Part shown: positions 11,417 to 21,664 of the stretch, in pieces
Layout of the letters: every line of letters begins with the position of its first letter
Numbering within the stretch: position 1 is the stretch's first letter
Origin: Struthio camelus
Taxonomy: Eukaryota; Chordata; Aves; Struthioniformes; Struthionidae
DNA length: 64,000 bases
Reading direction: 5' to 3'
NCBI RefSeq assembly: GCF_040807025.1
Contig: NC_090968.1
Coordinates: 310,001-374,000 of the forward strand
The notes under the pieces: generated by a model
What the model saw: the letters and a program-made list of their open reading frames with translations, nothing else
Database searches by the model: none
What the model was told of the DNA's origin: nothing
Translations under genes and position numbers: made by a program

Positions 11417-11617
11417 CAGCGTTGTGACGCTGAGCGTGTCTGAGACTGGAAATGGCAACCACATTGGTATTGTGATTGGTATTGTGCTTGAACTGTCTAG
11501 CTAGATGTTGTTCACACTTGTACTGTGATACACTTGAATTGTGCTCTCAGGGCATTGCTGAATCATTGTGCTAAATCAACACCCCCTGTAACATCAGATT
11601 CCCTCAAAAGAAACTTT
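11417..11617 (+). repeat. Unidentified dispersed repeat, copy 2 (unit 1)
   Basis: Second member of the family at 5744-5930, same orientation, 5.67 kb away on the far side of the TMCO5-like gene. It contains a local duplication of ATTGGTATTGTG and ends just before CR1 fragment a. Confidence 0.65.
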
Positions 11618-11629
11618 TGAGGCCTGTGA

Positions 11630-11824
11630 GGGTGACGGAGCACTGGCAGAGGTTGCCCGGAGAGCTTGTGGAGTCTCCTTCGCTGGAGATTTTCAAAACC
11701 GGCCTGGACGCGGTCCTGGGCAACATGCTCTAGAGGACCCGGCTTGAGCAGGGGGGTTGGACTAGATGATCTCCAGAGGTCCCTTCCAGGCTTGGCCATT
11801 GCGTGCTTCTGTGTGATTCTGTGA
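11630..11824 (+). mobile_element. CR1 LINE 3' fragment a (unit 1)
   Basis: The segment resembles the 3' end of avian CR1: GTGGAGTCTCC, a region matching TTCAAAACCGGCCTGGACGC, then TTGGACTAGATGATCTCC, AGAGGTCCCTTCC and a terminal GATTCTGTGA. It is a 5'-truncated, non-coding remnant of about 195 bp, sense on the plus strand. It follows directly after an unidentified dispersed repeat. CR1 is the main evidence that the host is a bird or another reptile-lineage vertebrate. Confidence 0.9.
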
Positions 11825-14107
11825 ACCTGACAGCCACTGCAGGCAAGGCTGACACTGATTATCACACGGCCAGCTGATGCTCTGGCAGGGTTTGGGTCTC
11901 ATAGTTGCTCTATCAGAGCAAGCAGGCGCTTGCACGCGTCTTGGCCCACCGCTGTCCCTTCAGAAGTTCAAAGGTGTTGGTGTGTGCAGGGCGGATTCCC
12001 CTCCTCCCTCCCTCCCTCCCTCCACCTCCACTGATTACAGTGGGAGCTTAGACAAGGAGCTGGCATGCAGACAGCCATTTTGTGCTCACCAAAACTGGGG
12101 ACAGGGGAATCCCCCCTCCTGAGAGTGTGTGGAGTGCACGGGATGGAACGGAATCCCGCTTCATGCCAGGGCCTTCTCAATGTATTGTTTACCTCCTCTA
12201 AATCAGTCCCTGAAGCATGAGGAAAGTAACTCCCTTCTTGGCCCTGTCTAGGAGTCCTGTCTTCTCATGAGATGGGAATAGGGCCTTCTAGCGGGACATT
12301 TCCGGCTGTAAGGGTGAGGCGGGGGCAAGGCCTGGACTCCTGGCAGGGACAGATACACTGTTTCTATCACTGTGTCAGAGCGGGCTTCTCTGTAATAAAT
12401 GGGGATTTCCTCAGTGCAGTGCTTGAAGGTTGGGCTCTTCTTCCAAAGGTGGAGTCAACAATGCGCTCAAGGGCTTTCAGCCTGAAGGGGCCTGTTGCTT
12501 TTTGGGGGTTCTCCATGGGCTCGAGGCGATGAGCCCATGGGATGATGTGTTAGGGAAGGAGGGCTGGATTCAGCTCTCGCTTGTGGGTAGCCAGTGCTCC
12601 TGGAGGTGGTGAATGGTCAAGTGGTATCTCCCAAACGACAGGGCTGGAGACTGATTCCCATCCTTCTCCAAGGGAGTATGGAGCCACCAGGAGAGCACAG
12701 GGCATCTCCAAGGGCACCACGTGCCTCGGGGTGGGCAGTGAATGGAGCTTCACAAAATCAGGTGGAGTCATCCAAAGGTAAAGGCCTAAACCAATGAATG
12801 TGCAGGCCAGTGAGAGCCCTACAGTCCCACGAGAGGCAGTGGGGACCCCGGAGGCCCAGGGAAAGGAGCCTGGAGAGCGGTTCACGTCACCTTCAATGAA
12901 AAGCCATGGGCTTGATCTAGGGCCACACCTGAACACAGCCTGAGCTGTTTGAAGTGCCCTGCGATTGCTCAGAGCATCGTCCATGGCCACCTACCCTTTG
13001 GTAGGGGGTTGTCTGTCCCGCGGGGTCTGCTTCCCACCCTGACCACCACGGCCAGGGCGGAGTCACCCTGTGGCCCCAGGGCACCACGGTCCGCTCCCAC
13101 TGCAGAGCAGCACCCCCAGCTCGGGTCGCTACACAGGGGAAGGCTCCAGGAATGGCCGGGCAGGCCAGCGCCGATGCACTCACCTGGGGAAAGGCTCTTT
13201 GGGCAGCAGGAACGTCCCTGGAGAGCAGCAAAGCAACAACCGTGTGCTTGCAAGGAGGAATAAGCGAGCGAGAAGTCTGTTTCTCTGTGTGTCAGCTAAG
13301 GGCAGGCTGGTGTGTCCTGGGGGCAGCAGGAGCTGCCTGAGGAGCCGCAGGGCAGGGACTCTGGCGCTGTCCTGGAGGGAGGCGCTGGCACGAGGGAGCT
13401 GCAGGCCGTCTGGGGGCAGGGAATCTCCTTGACACAAGAACAAGGGGCACAGAGTGTCACTGTCCTCTGCTTCCTTGTGCCACTGGGGCCAGGGACAGTT
13501 TGGAAGCTGATGAGGCAGCTGACACCCTGCCCCTACCCACCCCTTCCCCCGTGCTGCTGTGCTTTCAAGGGGGCTTGGGCTGTGGTGTGAGTGCTACTGT
13601 GCCGCAGAAACACGGGCCTCGACCCCTCGCTGCAGCCCCCACTGCCCTCCTGCCCCTGCCCTGCCGCCCTGCCGTCCTCCCCACGCTGCCCTGCCTCCTG
13701 ACTCCTCTCCCCACACCGCAGGGCCCGGCAGTGCAGCAGGCGCAGGCACAGCCCCGCAGCTGCTGCCTGGTCCCCGGCCCTCCCCGCCTCCCTCCACACC
13801 AGGGCTCCAGCCCCAGCCAGGCAGCAGGTCCGGCCTCTCCCCCCAGCTCCTGGCCTGGCTCCTCCCGCACTCCCACCCCCTGGCAGGGAGCTGGAGCTGC
13901 CCTGGTCCTGGGCAACTGGCCAGCACCAGGGCTGGCATAGGGCCCGGGTGGACAGGCAGTGCGGGGGGGCAGTGGGGCAGGGCGAGCAGCTCCCTCAGGG
14001 CCCCACGGCTGGGCCAGGAGGGATGAGGCCATGCGGCCAGCTGGGCTCCAGCTGCTGCTTTGATGTCAGCTCCATGGAGGGACCGTTGGGGTTTGCTCCC
14101 TTTGCAG
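11825..14107. other. Unassigned DNA with GC-rich core (unit 1)
   Basis: No recognisable gene. A plus-strand AATAAA is at 12394-12399. From about 13000 to 14000 the DNA is very GC-rich, giving long but low-complexity Pro/Ala/Gly ORFs on both strands that I regard as compositional. Equivalents are 32191-34474 and 52563-54846. Confidence 0.5.
12001..12024. repeat. CCTC microsatellite (unit 1)
   Basis: Short CCTC run, repeated at 32367-32390 in unit 2 and 52739-52762 in unit 3 without visible length change. Confidence 0.8.
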
Positions 14108-14529
14108 GGGAATGGCTGGAGGCGGAGACCTTGCCGGGGCCTGGCCCAGACCGGGGCAGTGCGCTACTGATCAAATTGAAGGACGCAGCCCCCTTTTCCT
14201 CCACCAAAATGATCCACAGACTATTAGGGCACGTGCGTTTAATCCACAGTACTCCTTATGGGACCGAAGGCAAAAGAAATGTGCTGTCCGTTCTTCTAGG
14301 TGAAAAAACGACGTTGGTTTGTGTCGCCATCTTTGCCCTTCTAGCTTCCAGGACTGTTAAAACAGCAGTGAATTTTGTGGTGGGAACAAAATTGAGAAAG
14401 GGTTTGTTGAAACGGCTTAAGAGAAAACCTGAAACAATTTCTGATTTTGTTACCTATAGGCCACAAAGATTATGTTACTCTTTTGCTATTCCCGAGGGGA
14501 AGGCATTTACAGCCACAGCTGAAAAGTGA
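14108..14529 (+). other. Unrecognised exon-like ORF (unit 1)
   Basis: A good acceptor (GCTCCCTTTGCAG) precedes a frame that stays open to a stop at 14527-14529. Base composition drops from GC-rich to AT-rich near 14180. The product is basic with a hydrophobic patch (LVCVAIFALLA), and no family is recognised. In units 2 and 3 (34475-34896, 54847-55268) one extra C upstream fuses this frame to the GC-rich ORF before it. That argues against coding constraint upstream of the acceptor. Confidence 0.25.
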
Positions 14530-14694
14530 GCTTAGGTTGTCCCAGTTGGGTCAGTCATTTTTCTCAACTGCTATTGTTTCTCTGTCTCTACTGCTGGGAG
14601 GCAACTCTCTGGACCGACTGAACTCAGTTATGCCTCTAGGATCTTTGGCTTGAGCCGGCATGAGGTGCTGCCATGCTGTGGTGGCAGAAAGAAA

Positions 14695-14833
14695 TGCTAG
14701 AGAGGCTGTGGAGTCTCCCTCACTGGAGGTATTCAAAACCCAACAGGGCCCGGCCCTGAGCAACCTGCTCTAGCTGACCCTGACCATCTCCAGAGGTCCC
14801 TTCCACCCTCCGCCATTCCGTGGTTCCGTGACC
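14695..14833 (+). mobile_element. CR1 LINE 3' fragment b (unit 1)
   Basis: A more diverged CR1 3' end: GAGGCTGTGGAGTCTCC, ATTCAAAACCCAACAGG, CAACCTGCTCTAG, ATCTCCAGAGGTCCCTTCC, then CCATTCCGTGGTTCCGTGA. It is older than fragment a by its substitutions in the terminal repeat. Confidence 0.85.
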
Positions 14834-15465
14834 CTGCAGTTGTTGATATTCAACTCTCAGAACAAGCCTGAGTTCTACCGGACGGAGGTGACGCCGCACT
14901 GCAAGCTCAAAAGCTTCCTGGTCTTGGGAGGTGCACAGACAGTGTATTCAGAGTGAGCAAGCAGGTAGATCTTCCTTTAAAAAGCAGAACCACTCAGAAT
15001 TCACTGAGCTCAAGGGGAGGTCCTTGCCACCTCCCTCTGGTCTGCAGGAAACACATCTGGCTGCCCTTAGACAGTTCTCGGCCGTCCTGGATATCCCACC
15101 TCAGCTATTCATGCCTCAGCTAGGCATTACCTCCCCCCACTCCCCAGGAGCCCTCTCCTCCAGGCTTCTCCTCCTTCTTCCTAAGTGCTGGCTAATTCCA
15201 CAGATTCATGCCTTGCTTCTGCCTCCCTTTATGGTACCTACGATGACTTCTCTGAAGTTCTGGGGCCGCCTTTATACAGTCGCAGTTACCAAGCCACGTG
15301 CAGGATTTTCCCCTAACTGCAGCCTGTTCCCTTTACAGCCACATACAGTCGTGTGCTCTACAGGCCCTCAAGCTGACAGCGCGCCAGAGAGAGCGCACCT
15401 GAACCCTTGGAGGAGGTGAGGCACGTTTGGCTCCCCCACCCGCACGGCCCCCAGCAGAGGAGCCC
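14834..15465 (+). promoter_or_regulatory. Upstream flank of the TOPORS-like gene (unit 1)
   Basis: About 630 bp between CR1 fragment b and the ATG. A TATA-like CTTTATACAG lies near 15270, about 190 bp before the ATG, and two CTCTACAG/CTTTACAG acceptor-like words follow at about 15334 and 15361. The flank could therefore hold either a core promoter or a 5' non-coding exon. In unit 2 the base after TATACAG differs (CCGCAG versus TCGCAG). Equivalents are 35201-35832 and 55573-56204. Confidence 0.3.
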
Positions 15466-18147
15466 ATGGAGGTAGGTGCCACCCACCCTCGCCCCTCACC
15501 CCACGAGCGGCAACACAGGCAGAGGGAAGGGGCTTGCTCTTCTTGCGCTGAGAGGGGCCATCGCACTGCCGCCAACGCCAAAAGGTTCGTCACCTCTCCA
15601 CCAATCCTTTGAAAAGGGTGAGGGTCAGAGCTGCCAGGGGCAGGGCAGGGCTTGTGGACTTCTGCTGCAATTTGGCTGGGCGGCAGGGCACATACTCCTG
15701 CTGGGCTCACTTGGCTGACAGGCATGCTGTGCATCTGTGGCCAGTGCCGTGTGTGTAGCAAGAGGCTGCAGGGGTCTCCAGGAGTGCTGAGAGACCTCGT
15801 TGCCTCTTCCTCGGAGTGCACTTGCAGCTGTGGTGAGCTGCACTTGGAACTATGCTGCAGGCTGGGCTGTGCAAGGAAGCAGAGGTGGTCAGTGGGGTTT
15901 TGGGAAGTGCTGAGTCCCAAGCAGCAAGGGCATGCTTTTGAAGAGGGCAAGGAGAAAGGGCAGGGTGCCCAAGAATGGCAAGGATGCCCACGTTCCCCGG
16001 GGGCAGCATGTTGGTTCCTGAGCTTTCTGGCAGCTCCCAGTTCGTAAAGGAAGAGTTGCTCTGAGAACTGTCTGAATGCATGCTCCCCCAGCCTCCTGTG
16101 CTCTGCTGATGCGGCTGGTACTGGTGCAAAGAGGGACCTCTTCCTTTCCGGAGGAAGGAGGGAGGCAGATGTCGGCAATTCCTAGGCAGTTCCTGAGCCG
16201 GGACATTTTTCAATGTCTTTCCTTCCTCTCTTGCTGAGTTAGGAGGAGACTGACCCATGACACCTCCCTGTCATGGGAGGGCACCGAGGCCTTCCTGGGT
16301 GATAGGCACCAGTGCCTGTGTTCTTTCTTCTCATCCTGAAAGCAGCCTCGTGTGGGTTTCTGTGCCAATGGCTCTTCTGCACCGCTGCCTGCACCATAGT
16401 CCGCCCTCCACACTGCCCTCCGCAGTCTTCCCAGGAAGGGCAATGATCTCGGCCTCTCTTTCTGCAGCGGAGTGCAGCATCAGCAGCTGAGGCACCTGCA
16501 ACGGATGGCAGCTCCTTACCCTCAGCTCCCCCCAGCCCTCTGCAGCAGACAACACCAAGACCTGCAGCTCCAGACGCTACGTGTCCCATCTGCCTGGACA
16601 CCTTGGACAACGTGGCCTACATAAAACCTTGCTTCCATAAGTTTTGCTTTAGTTGTGTGTTCCGGTGGTCGAAAACAAAGGCCGAATGCCCGCTGTGCAA
16701 GCAGGCTTTCCGATCAATTCTGCACACAGTGGTGGCAGAAGATGACTACCAGGAGCATGTCATCAGGCCCCCCGAAGATGGTTCTGTTGCCAGCCATCAG
16801 CAACGGAGAGCTCCTCACCGCCCTGCCATCCGGAGGCGCCGTCACCCTGCAGCTCACCCGCAGCAGCCTTCCCCTTCTCCTCAGATGCGACCCTCTCCGC
16901 AGAACAGCAGCAGGCTGGAGGGAACCCGGAGGCACACCAGGCAGAGGCAGAGAGAGGGAGGGCTGCTGGAGCCACGCCAGAGGCTGTCCCCACAGAGGCA
17001 GGCCAGGGCTGACAGGAGACCTCAGGGGCATGCGGCAGCGACGGAGGAGGAGACGCTGAACTTCCGCCGCTCTCTGTACCGCACAGGGATGCGCGTGCAA
17101 AGGGCTCCCGATGGCGGCCACCCCCAGGACATCTCGGCAGACTTCTTCTGCCGCAGCCCGGCCAGCATTCAGAGACTGCTGCCCTGGCTGCAGCGGGAAC
17201 TGAGAGTCCTCTTTGGAGTCCACCAGACATTGCTAACTGTCACGGAGCTCATTGTCCTGACAAACCTGAGGAGGTACGACCTGGACAGTCAGGCCTTTGC
17301 TGAGGACTTAGAGCTGCTTCTGCTGAGTCGCACCGAGCAGTTCCTCCACGAGCTCATCAGCTTTGCCCGCTGCTCGTGCAGCATGGAGACCTACGACCAG
17401 CAGGCCATGTATGGCTACCGTGCTCCCAGCTGGCACGAAGGAAGCCCCTCAGCCTCATTGAGCCTGGCAGCTGCTGCAGGGACGGCCCGGACTCCTGTGC
17501 CAGCCCAGAGCCCATCCCGAGCTAGTAGCCCTGGGCTCACGGAGCTTCCTGGCCCCTCGTACGCCATCCCCCACGAGCTTGCCGCAGCCACACAGTCTGC
17601 CCAGCAGCCGCGGCAAAGCTCTGATGATGGGGCAGCTCGAGCAGGAGGAGAAGCCTGGAGAGAGTTGCTGGCTCCTGCCGACCCCCAGGACAGTGACTCC
17701 TCGTCAGACAGTTGTGTCCTTGTAGGGTCCTGGAAGCCCTGGGCAGAGGGAAGCCCTGAATGCATTGTGCTCTCCTCAGACTCAGAGCACTCAGCCGCGG
17801 CAGAGGAAAAGGAAGCTGGGCAGAATGAGCAGCCGCTCCATGGGTCCAGCCGGAGCTGCAGCAAAGCCAGCGGGAGCTGCTTGCCCAGCTCCGCCATGCC
17901 GAAGGAAACTGGCTGGAGCTGCCGCAGCTGCTGCCCCACTGCCCCCAGGGAGGAGACAGAGCCCCGGCAGGGGCAGGTGGAGGATGTGGCTGGTTGCTCT
18001 GTGCAGGGCTGCAGCCAGATCCCCTTTGCTCCTGGCAGCGGCAGGCAATGCTCACCCGGGAGTCCCCGGCTGCCCAGAAAGAGGAGGGCAGGCAGCCCCG
18101 AGGCCTGTACCCAGCCCAGCAAGAGGCAGGCATGGCCTCAGCGTTAG
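15466..18147 (+). CDS. TOPORS-like: TOPORS-like RING E3 ubiquitin/SUMO ligase, short paralog (unit 1)
   Basis: Two coding exons: 15466-15471 (ATG GAG, donor GTAGGT) and 16468-18147 (acceptor in CTCTCTTTCTGCAG, phase 0), giving 561 residues. An in-frame stop at 16444 just upstream of exon 2 requires splicing. Residues 41-79 form a C3HC4 RING (Cys41, Cys44, Cys57, His59, Cys62, Cys65, Cys76, Cys79). EDDYQEHVIRP follows at about 93-103. Residues 199-319 match the TOPORS core (NFRRSLYR, DISADFF, RYDLDSQAF, FLHELISFAR). Two SUMO-interaction-like motifs, CVLVG (418-422) and CIVLSSDSE (434-442), correspond to the same region of TOPORS. A basic RKRR (539-542) may be a nuclear signal. TOPORS, about 1045 residues in human, is a nuclear dual ubiquitin and SUMO E3; its RS-rich C-terminal half is absent here. 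All RING ligands are present, so activity is plausible. The exon 1 call is inferred; an alternative upstream exon is possible. Confidence 0.88.
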
Positions 18148-20075
18148 GAAGGAGAGAGGAAGATGGCCAGGAAGCAGAGACGAGAGCAGCCAGAGAAGCC
18201 TGTGGCAATGGCGGCTAGGTAAGAAGACCGAAAGAAGTGGAAAACGGGCTGGACTGCTGCCCTCCAAGGGTTGTCTTCAGCGGTACAAGGTCTGGCAGTC
18301 AGCTGACTGTGAGTAGTGGCCTCCTTGGGAGAAGGTAGCAATGCTAGGGCAAAGACTGGTTCAGGTGTTCTTAATGAGGCGATGGAGGGCTCTCGGGGCA
18401 AGCTTGGAGTAGGAGTTGGACTAGACGCTGGCAGATGCAGGGCCCACACGGATGAGGAAGTCTGTCAGTCCCCCCAGCAGTTATTCTAGGAGATGGCTGT
18501 CTGAAAGCACCTTTGGCAGGACACTGCGGGGCCAGGTTTGTATAAAGACCAGTGCAATCCAGCTGGTTGCCGTGACAAATGCTGAGGAGAGTGAAGGGGT
18601 CCCTCGTGACTCACTTGCCTTCTGTCACCCTCTGCTCTCCCTTGGCAGGCAAGGAAGTGGTGGGTTTTCCGCACAGACCTGAGGTGCACCGAGCCCCTCT
18701 CCTTGTGTGTGTGTGGGCCTCCCACCAAAATGCCTGAGCTCCCCTGCAGCTGTTCCCCAAATGGCCCTGTCTGGGCTGGAGAACGGGGAGGCATAAAACT
18801 CCCCAGCATACACTTCTGGGGAGGAACCCTCTCAGCTTCCCCTCTGCTGGAAAAGTGGCTTGCCTCCGTGTTTCTGCTCCTTTCGCTCTCACCCCACCTG
18901 CTCTAGGGGCTTTTAATCTCCTTGCGTGCCTTACTTCTTCCCCTTTGCGTTGTTGGTGTGCAGTGCTAACCACGGTGTTGGAGCGGGTGCCACCTTCCAG
19001 GTAAGAAGCTGGCCCTGGGGTTTTTCACCAGTGCTGCTGCTGGCTAAGGAGCTCGTCACCTGAACGCACTTAAGGCACCTGGGATGTGAGCTGCTGGAGA
19101 GCTGCCAGAGCTCAGGATGCAAGAAGACTGGCTTGAATTGTCTAGCTCTCCTCAGCTTGGAGGCAGAGCTAGCCCTGCCAGGACATGGCTTCCAGGCTGA
19201 CAACCCTGCTTTGAAGCTTCTTTGAAGCAGGAGCAAAATCATTTCTGGGAGGTGTGTCACATTCCGCATGTCCGATGGCTGCTGAGGACCGGGCTGCAGC
19301 AGTGGTGAGCGTAGCTGTGGCTGTGGGGGTTGGCAGGGCTGAGCAATGCAGCCTCTGGCCTCTCTCCCCAGGCCCCCTGCAATGAGGTGAGGAACTGCTC
19401 ACTGAGGTGAGCCCATCTCCATGCTTGTGCCTCAGGGGGCATGTTATTCCCAGCTCACAGAGGCCTTCAGCTTTCCCACATGTTAACTTAGGAGTTAACA
19501 TCTCTGCCTGAAAGCAAACCCTGGGACTGCAACCTTGGCTAGGTTTTGGTAGGAACAACGGGAACTCCCAGCTCGATACAAAGGGAGGCACTCCCAGCGC
19601 AGCACCCTAAGCCCAGGCTGACGGAGGCAGGCTCTCTTGTGCTCCTGCTTTCTGAGCCAGGGACTCTGGGGTCCTTGGCTGCACAAAGGCACAGCTCCAG
19701 CTGAAGTGGTGCCGGTTAGACTCGCCAACCCAGCAGCCACTGTGTGCTCCGGCTTCCCTAAAACACAGGCGGCATCTCCCCTTCCTCCTCTCGCAGCTCT
19801 TCCAGAGAACACTTGTGCGCAACTAGCTTTCAGGACTGGTCTCTGATGTCCTATGGCTCCCTGTCAGCGTGAGTCAGAGAGGATTTGGGGCAAACTCCCG
19901 TCCTCAGGCTTTTCCCTTAGCCAGCACCAGGCAACACCATGCCGAGATGAGATTTCCCTCACTTGTCTATCGAGATATATTTCTCTGGAGTCACGAGAGT
20001 GATAACAGGAGTGCAGTGAGAAATTAAATAATAACACAAGCTTGTTCTTCCAGGAAAAAAGTATTGCCTACTCAC
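18148..20075. other. 3' flank of the TOPORS-like gene (unit 1)
   Basis: A strong donor-like CTAG|GTAAGA sits after 18218, 71 nt past the stop codon, so the 3' UTR may be spliced. No canonical AATAAA is seen nearby; ATTAAA occurs at 20023-20028. A TATAAA at about 18541 is isolated. No further gene is recognised before the exon-like repeats. Equivalents are 38515-40442 and 58875-60802. Confidence 0.4.
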
Positions 20076-20362
20076 CCGCAGGATTCCGCAGAGGCGCCAA
20101 AACCTCGTCCAGCTGAGATGCTGGGGAAGCTTCACCTACAGGCACACCTGCAATCAGAGAGGAGATTTGCTTCCCTTCTATACCATGACATACGTCTTTT
20201 GAGCCAGCATCGGGATTACAGAGGGGGAAAAGAAACGCTTAAAAAGAGACAAAGCTTGTCCTTGCCAGCAAAAAAAGTCTGACTCCTTACCAGTGGCGTC
20301 CTGCAGAGGCTCCCTTACCTCTCCCAGCTGAGCAGCTGGGTACGCAGTGTCCACGGGCACAT
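20076..20362 (-). other. Pair of 72-nt phase-1 exon-like repeats (unit 1 end)
   Basis: Two 72-nt minus-strand segments are diverged copies of each other. Segment A is 20362-20291 and segment B is 20147-20076. Both read VPV, then A-x-PA-x-QL, then EV, then PL over 24 codons. B is a textbook symmetrical exon: acceptor TCTCTGATTGCAG, donor G|GTGAGT, phase 1 at both ends. A has a good donor (ACTG|GTAAGG), but the acceptor position reads ACCG rather than an AG. It also contains a second internal donor-like GAG|GTAAGG. A joined to B stays in frame across a 143-nt intron. This looks like part of a gene built of duplicated small exons, possibly decaying. I do not recognise the product and see no further copies in the unit. 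Confidence 0.45.
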
Positions 20363-21366
20363 CGGTAAGCAGACACGGAGCAGCAGAACTGCGCTGGGCC
20401 GACAGTGAACACCCAGGGACTGGCTGAGGCCCAGAGGGGAGAAATGACCGTCCCCACACTTGCCTGCCTGCAGTGCGCTGGAGCTGGGAGAGAACCCAGG
20501 AGTTTGGACTCCCAGTCAGCCCTTCCCCTGCTCTACGCCAATGACCCCTGCCCTTCCGCTTCCCACACGTTCCGAGTCCCAGAGCACCTCGCCAGAGCAG
20601 GAGAGACTTCCAGTCTCTACCATTTCTCACTGCTGAGGACTTGCCTTTGCAATCTTGAGATCACGCCTAATTCAAGAAACTTTATTTTGAAGTGCCAAAA
20701 TTCCTTCTGGAAACAACCACACAAAGCTCTGGAGCCCTCAGGACACATCAGCACATTAGCCCCACTGAGCTTCCTTTCTTTTGCTTGAACCAAAAGAACT
20801 AACTGCAGCGGCAGGTTATTCTTTCTTAGGCAAAGCTGCAGCACAAGCACCTCACCCGTGTTTCTCCCAGTGCCTTATAGGCAGCAGAGGGATGCTGAAG
20901 CAGGAGAATAAGGAGCTGGAGAATAAGTTCCATGTTTGCAGAGTGCTCTCCAGTGGCTCTCCCTCTCCCTGCCACGGGGCTCCTCAGCCCTTCTCTTCAC
21001 CAGGGAAGCTCAGCTCAGGGGCTGTGTGGTGTCTCGTAAATGCTCGCCCATCTCTCACAGACTTTTCAGCACTCTTGCCGGCAACAAGGGACTCACTAGA
21101 ACAGCAGAGGCGGCGCATCCACAGCAACAGCTCTACACCTCCCCCCTTCCCCACTCTTGGCACTGAATCGGGAAAGCATCCGAGTTCCTCTGCTCAACAG
21201 AGGCAAGGGCAGCCCCCCTCGCAACCTGGCCAAATGGTCCTTCCCAGAGACACGGCTGGCCGCAGGGGCACCTCCCTCCCAGGGCTCCCCTCCACCTCCA
21301 CGGCACGATGGAGAACACAGCCTGCAAACGGATCCCACCGCTCCTGCCAAGGCTCTTTTGAGAATG

Positions 21367-21664
21367 TAGGGTAGTTACAGTGATAGGATGCTGTTAGGAT
21401 AGCTAGCGTAGAGTTGGTTATCATAGTCTTAGCGTGTAGTTACTTACAGTATTCTTAGAGCAGTTGGAGTATCCTTAGGTCATTGTAATTTCTCTAAGGG
21501 TAGGAGACAGCTAGTCTGCCTGGCTATACTTAGGGCAGTTATTATAGTTATCATATAGTTACCATTAGCATTATTACTTATAGTTAGAGTTAGTTAGAGT
21601 TACTGTTCGTAGTTATCCTTAGGCCATAGTAATTCTTGCTGGAGGGTAGTTAATGTTAGAGGAG
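21367..21664. repeat. TAGTTA/TTAGG-rich block (unit 2)
   Basis: Copy of 1003-1300 with the same word content and length. Confidence 0.6.

Larger units (their letters stand above)
1..20364. repeat. Tandem array unit 1 (complete, 20,364 bp)
   Basis: The opening bases of the window recur at 20365, 40732 and 61092 in the same orientation, and everything between follows in the same order. This copy holds the TMCO5-like gene (6943-9385, minus) and the TOPORS-like gene (15466-18147, plus). Copy-specific marks include an interrupted poly-C tract at 6730-6744, Thr and Lys instead of Met and Glu in the TMCO5-like tail, Trp at TOPORS-like residue 324, and one base fewer near 13988. The unit edge is set by the window start, so the biological junction could lie anywhere in the unit. 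Confidence 0.98.

Noticed and set aside
5744-11617. Two direct repeats as the LTRs of an endogenous retrovirus
   Set aside because: The copies are diverged rather than near-identical. The 5.5 kb between them holds a spliced cellular-type gene, and I see no gag or pol, primer-binding site or polypurine tract.
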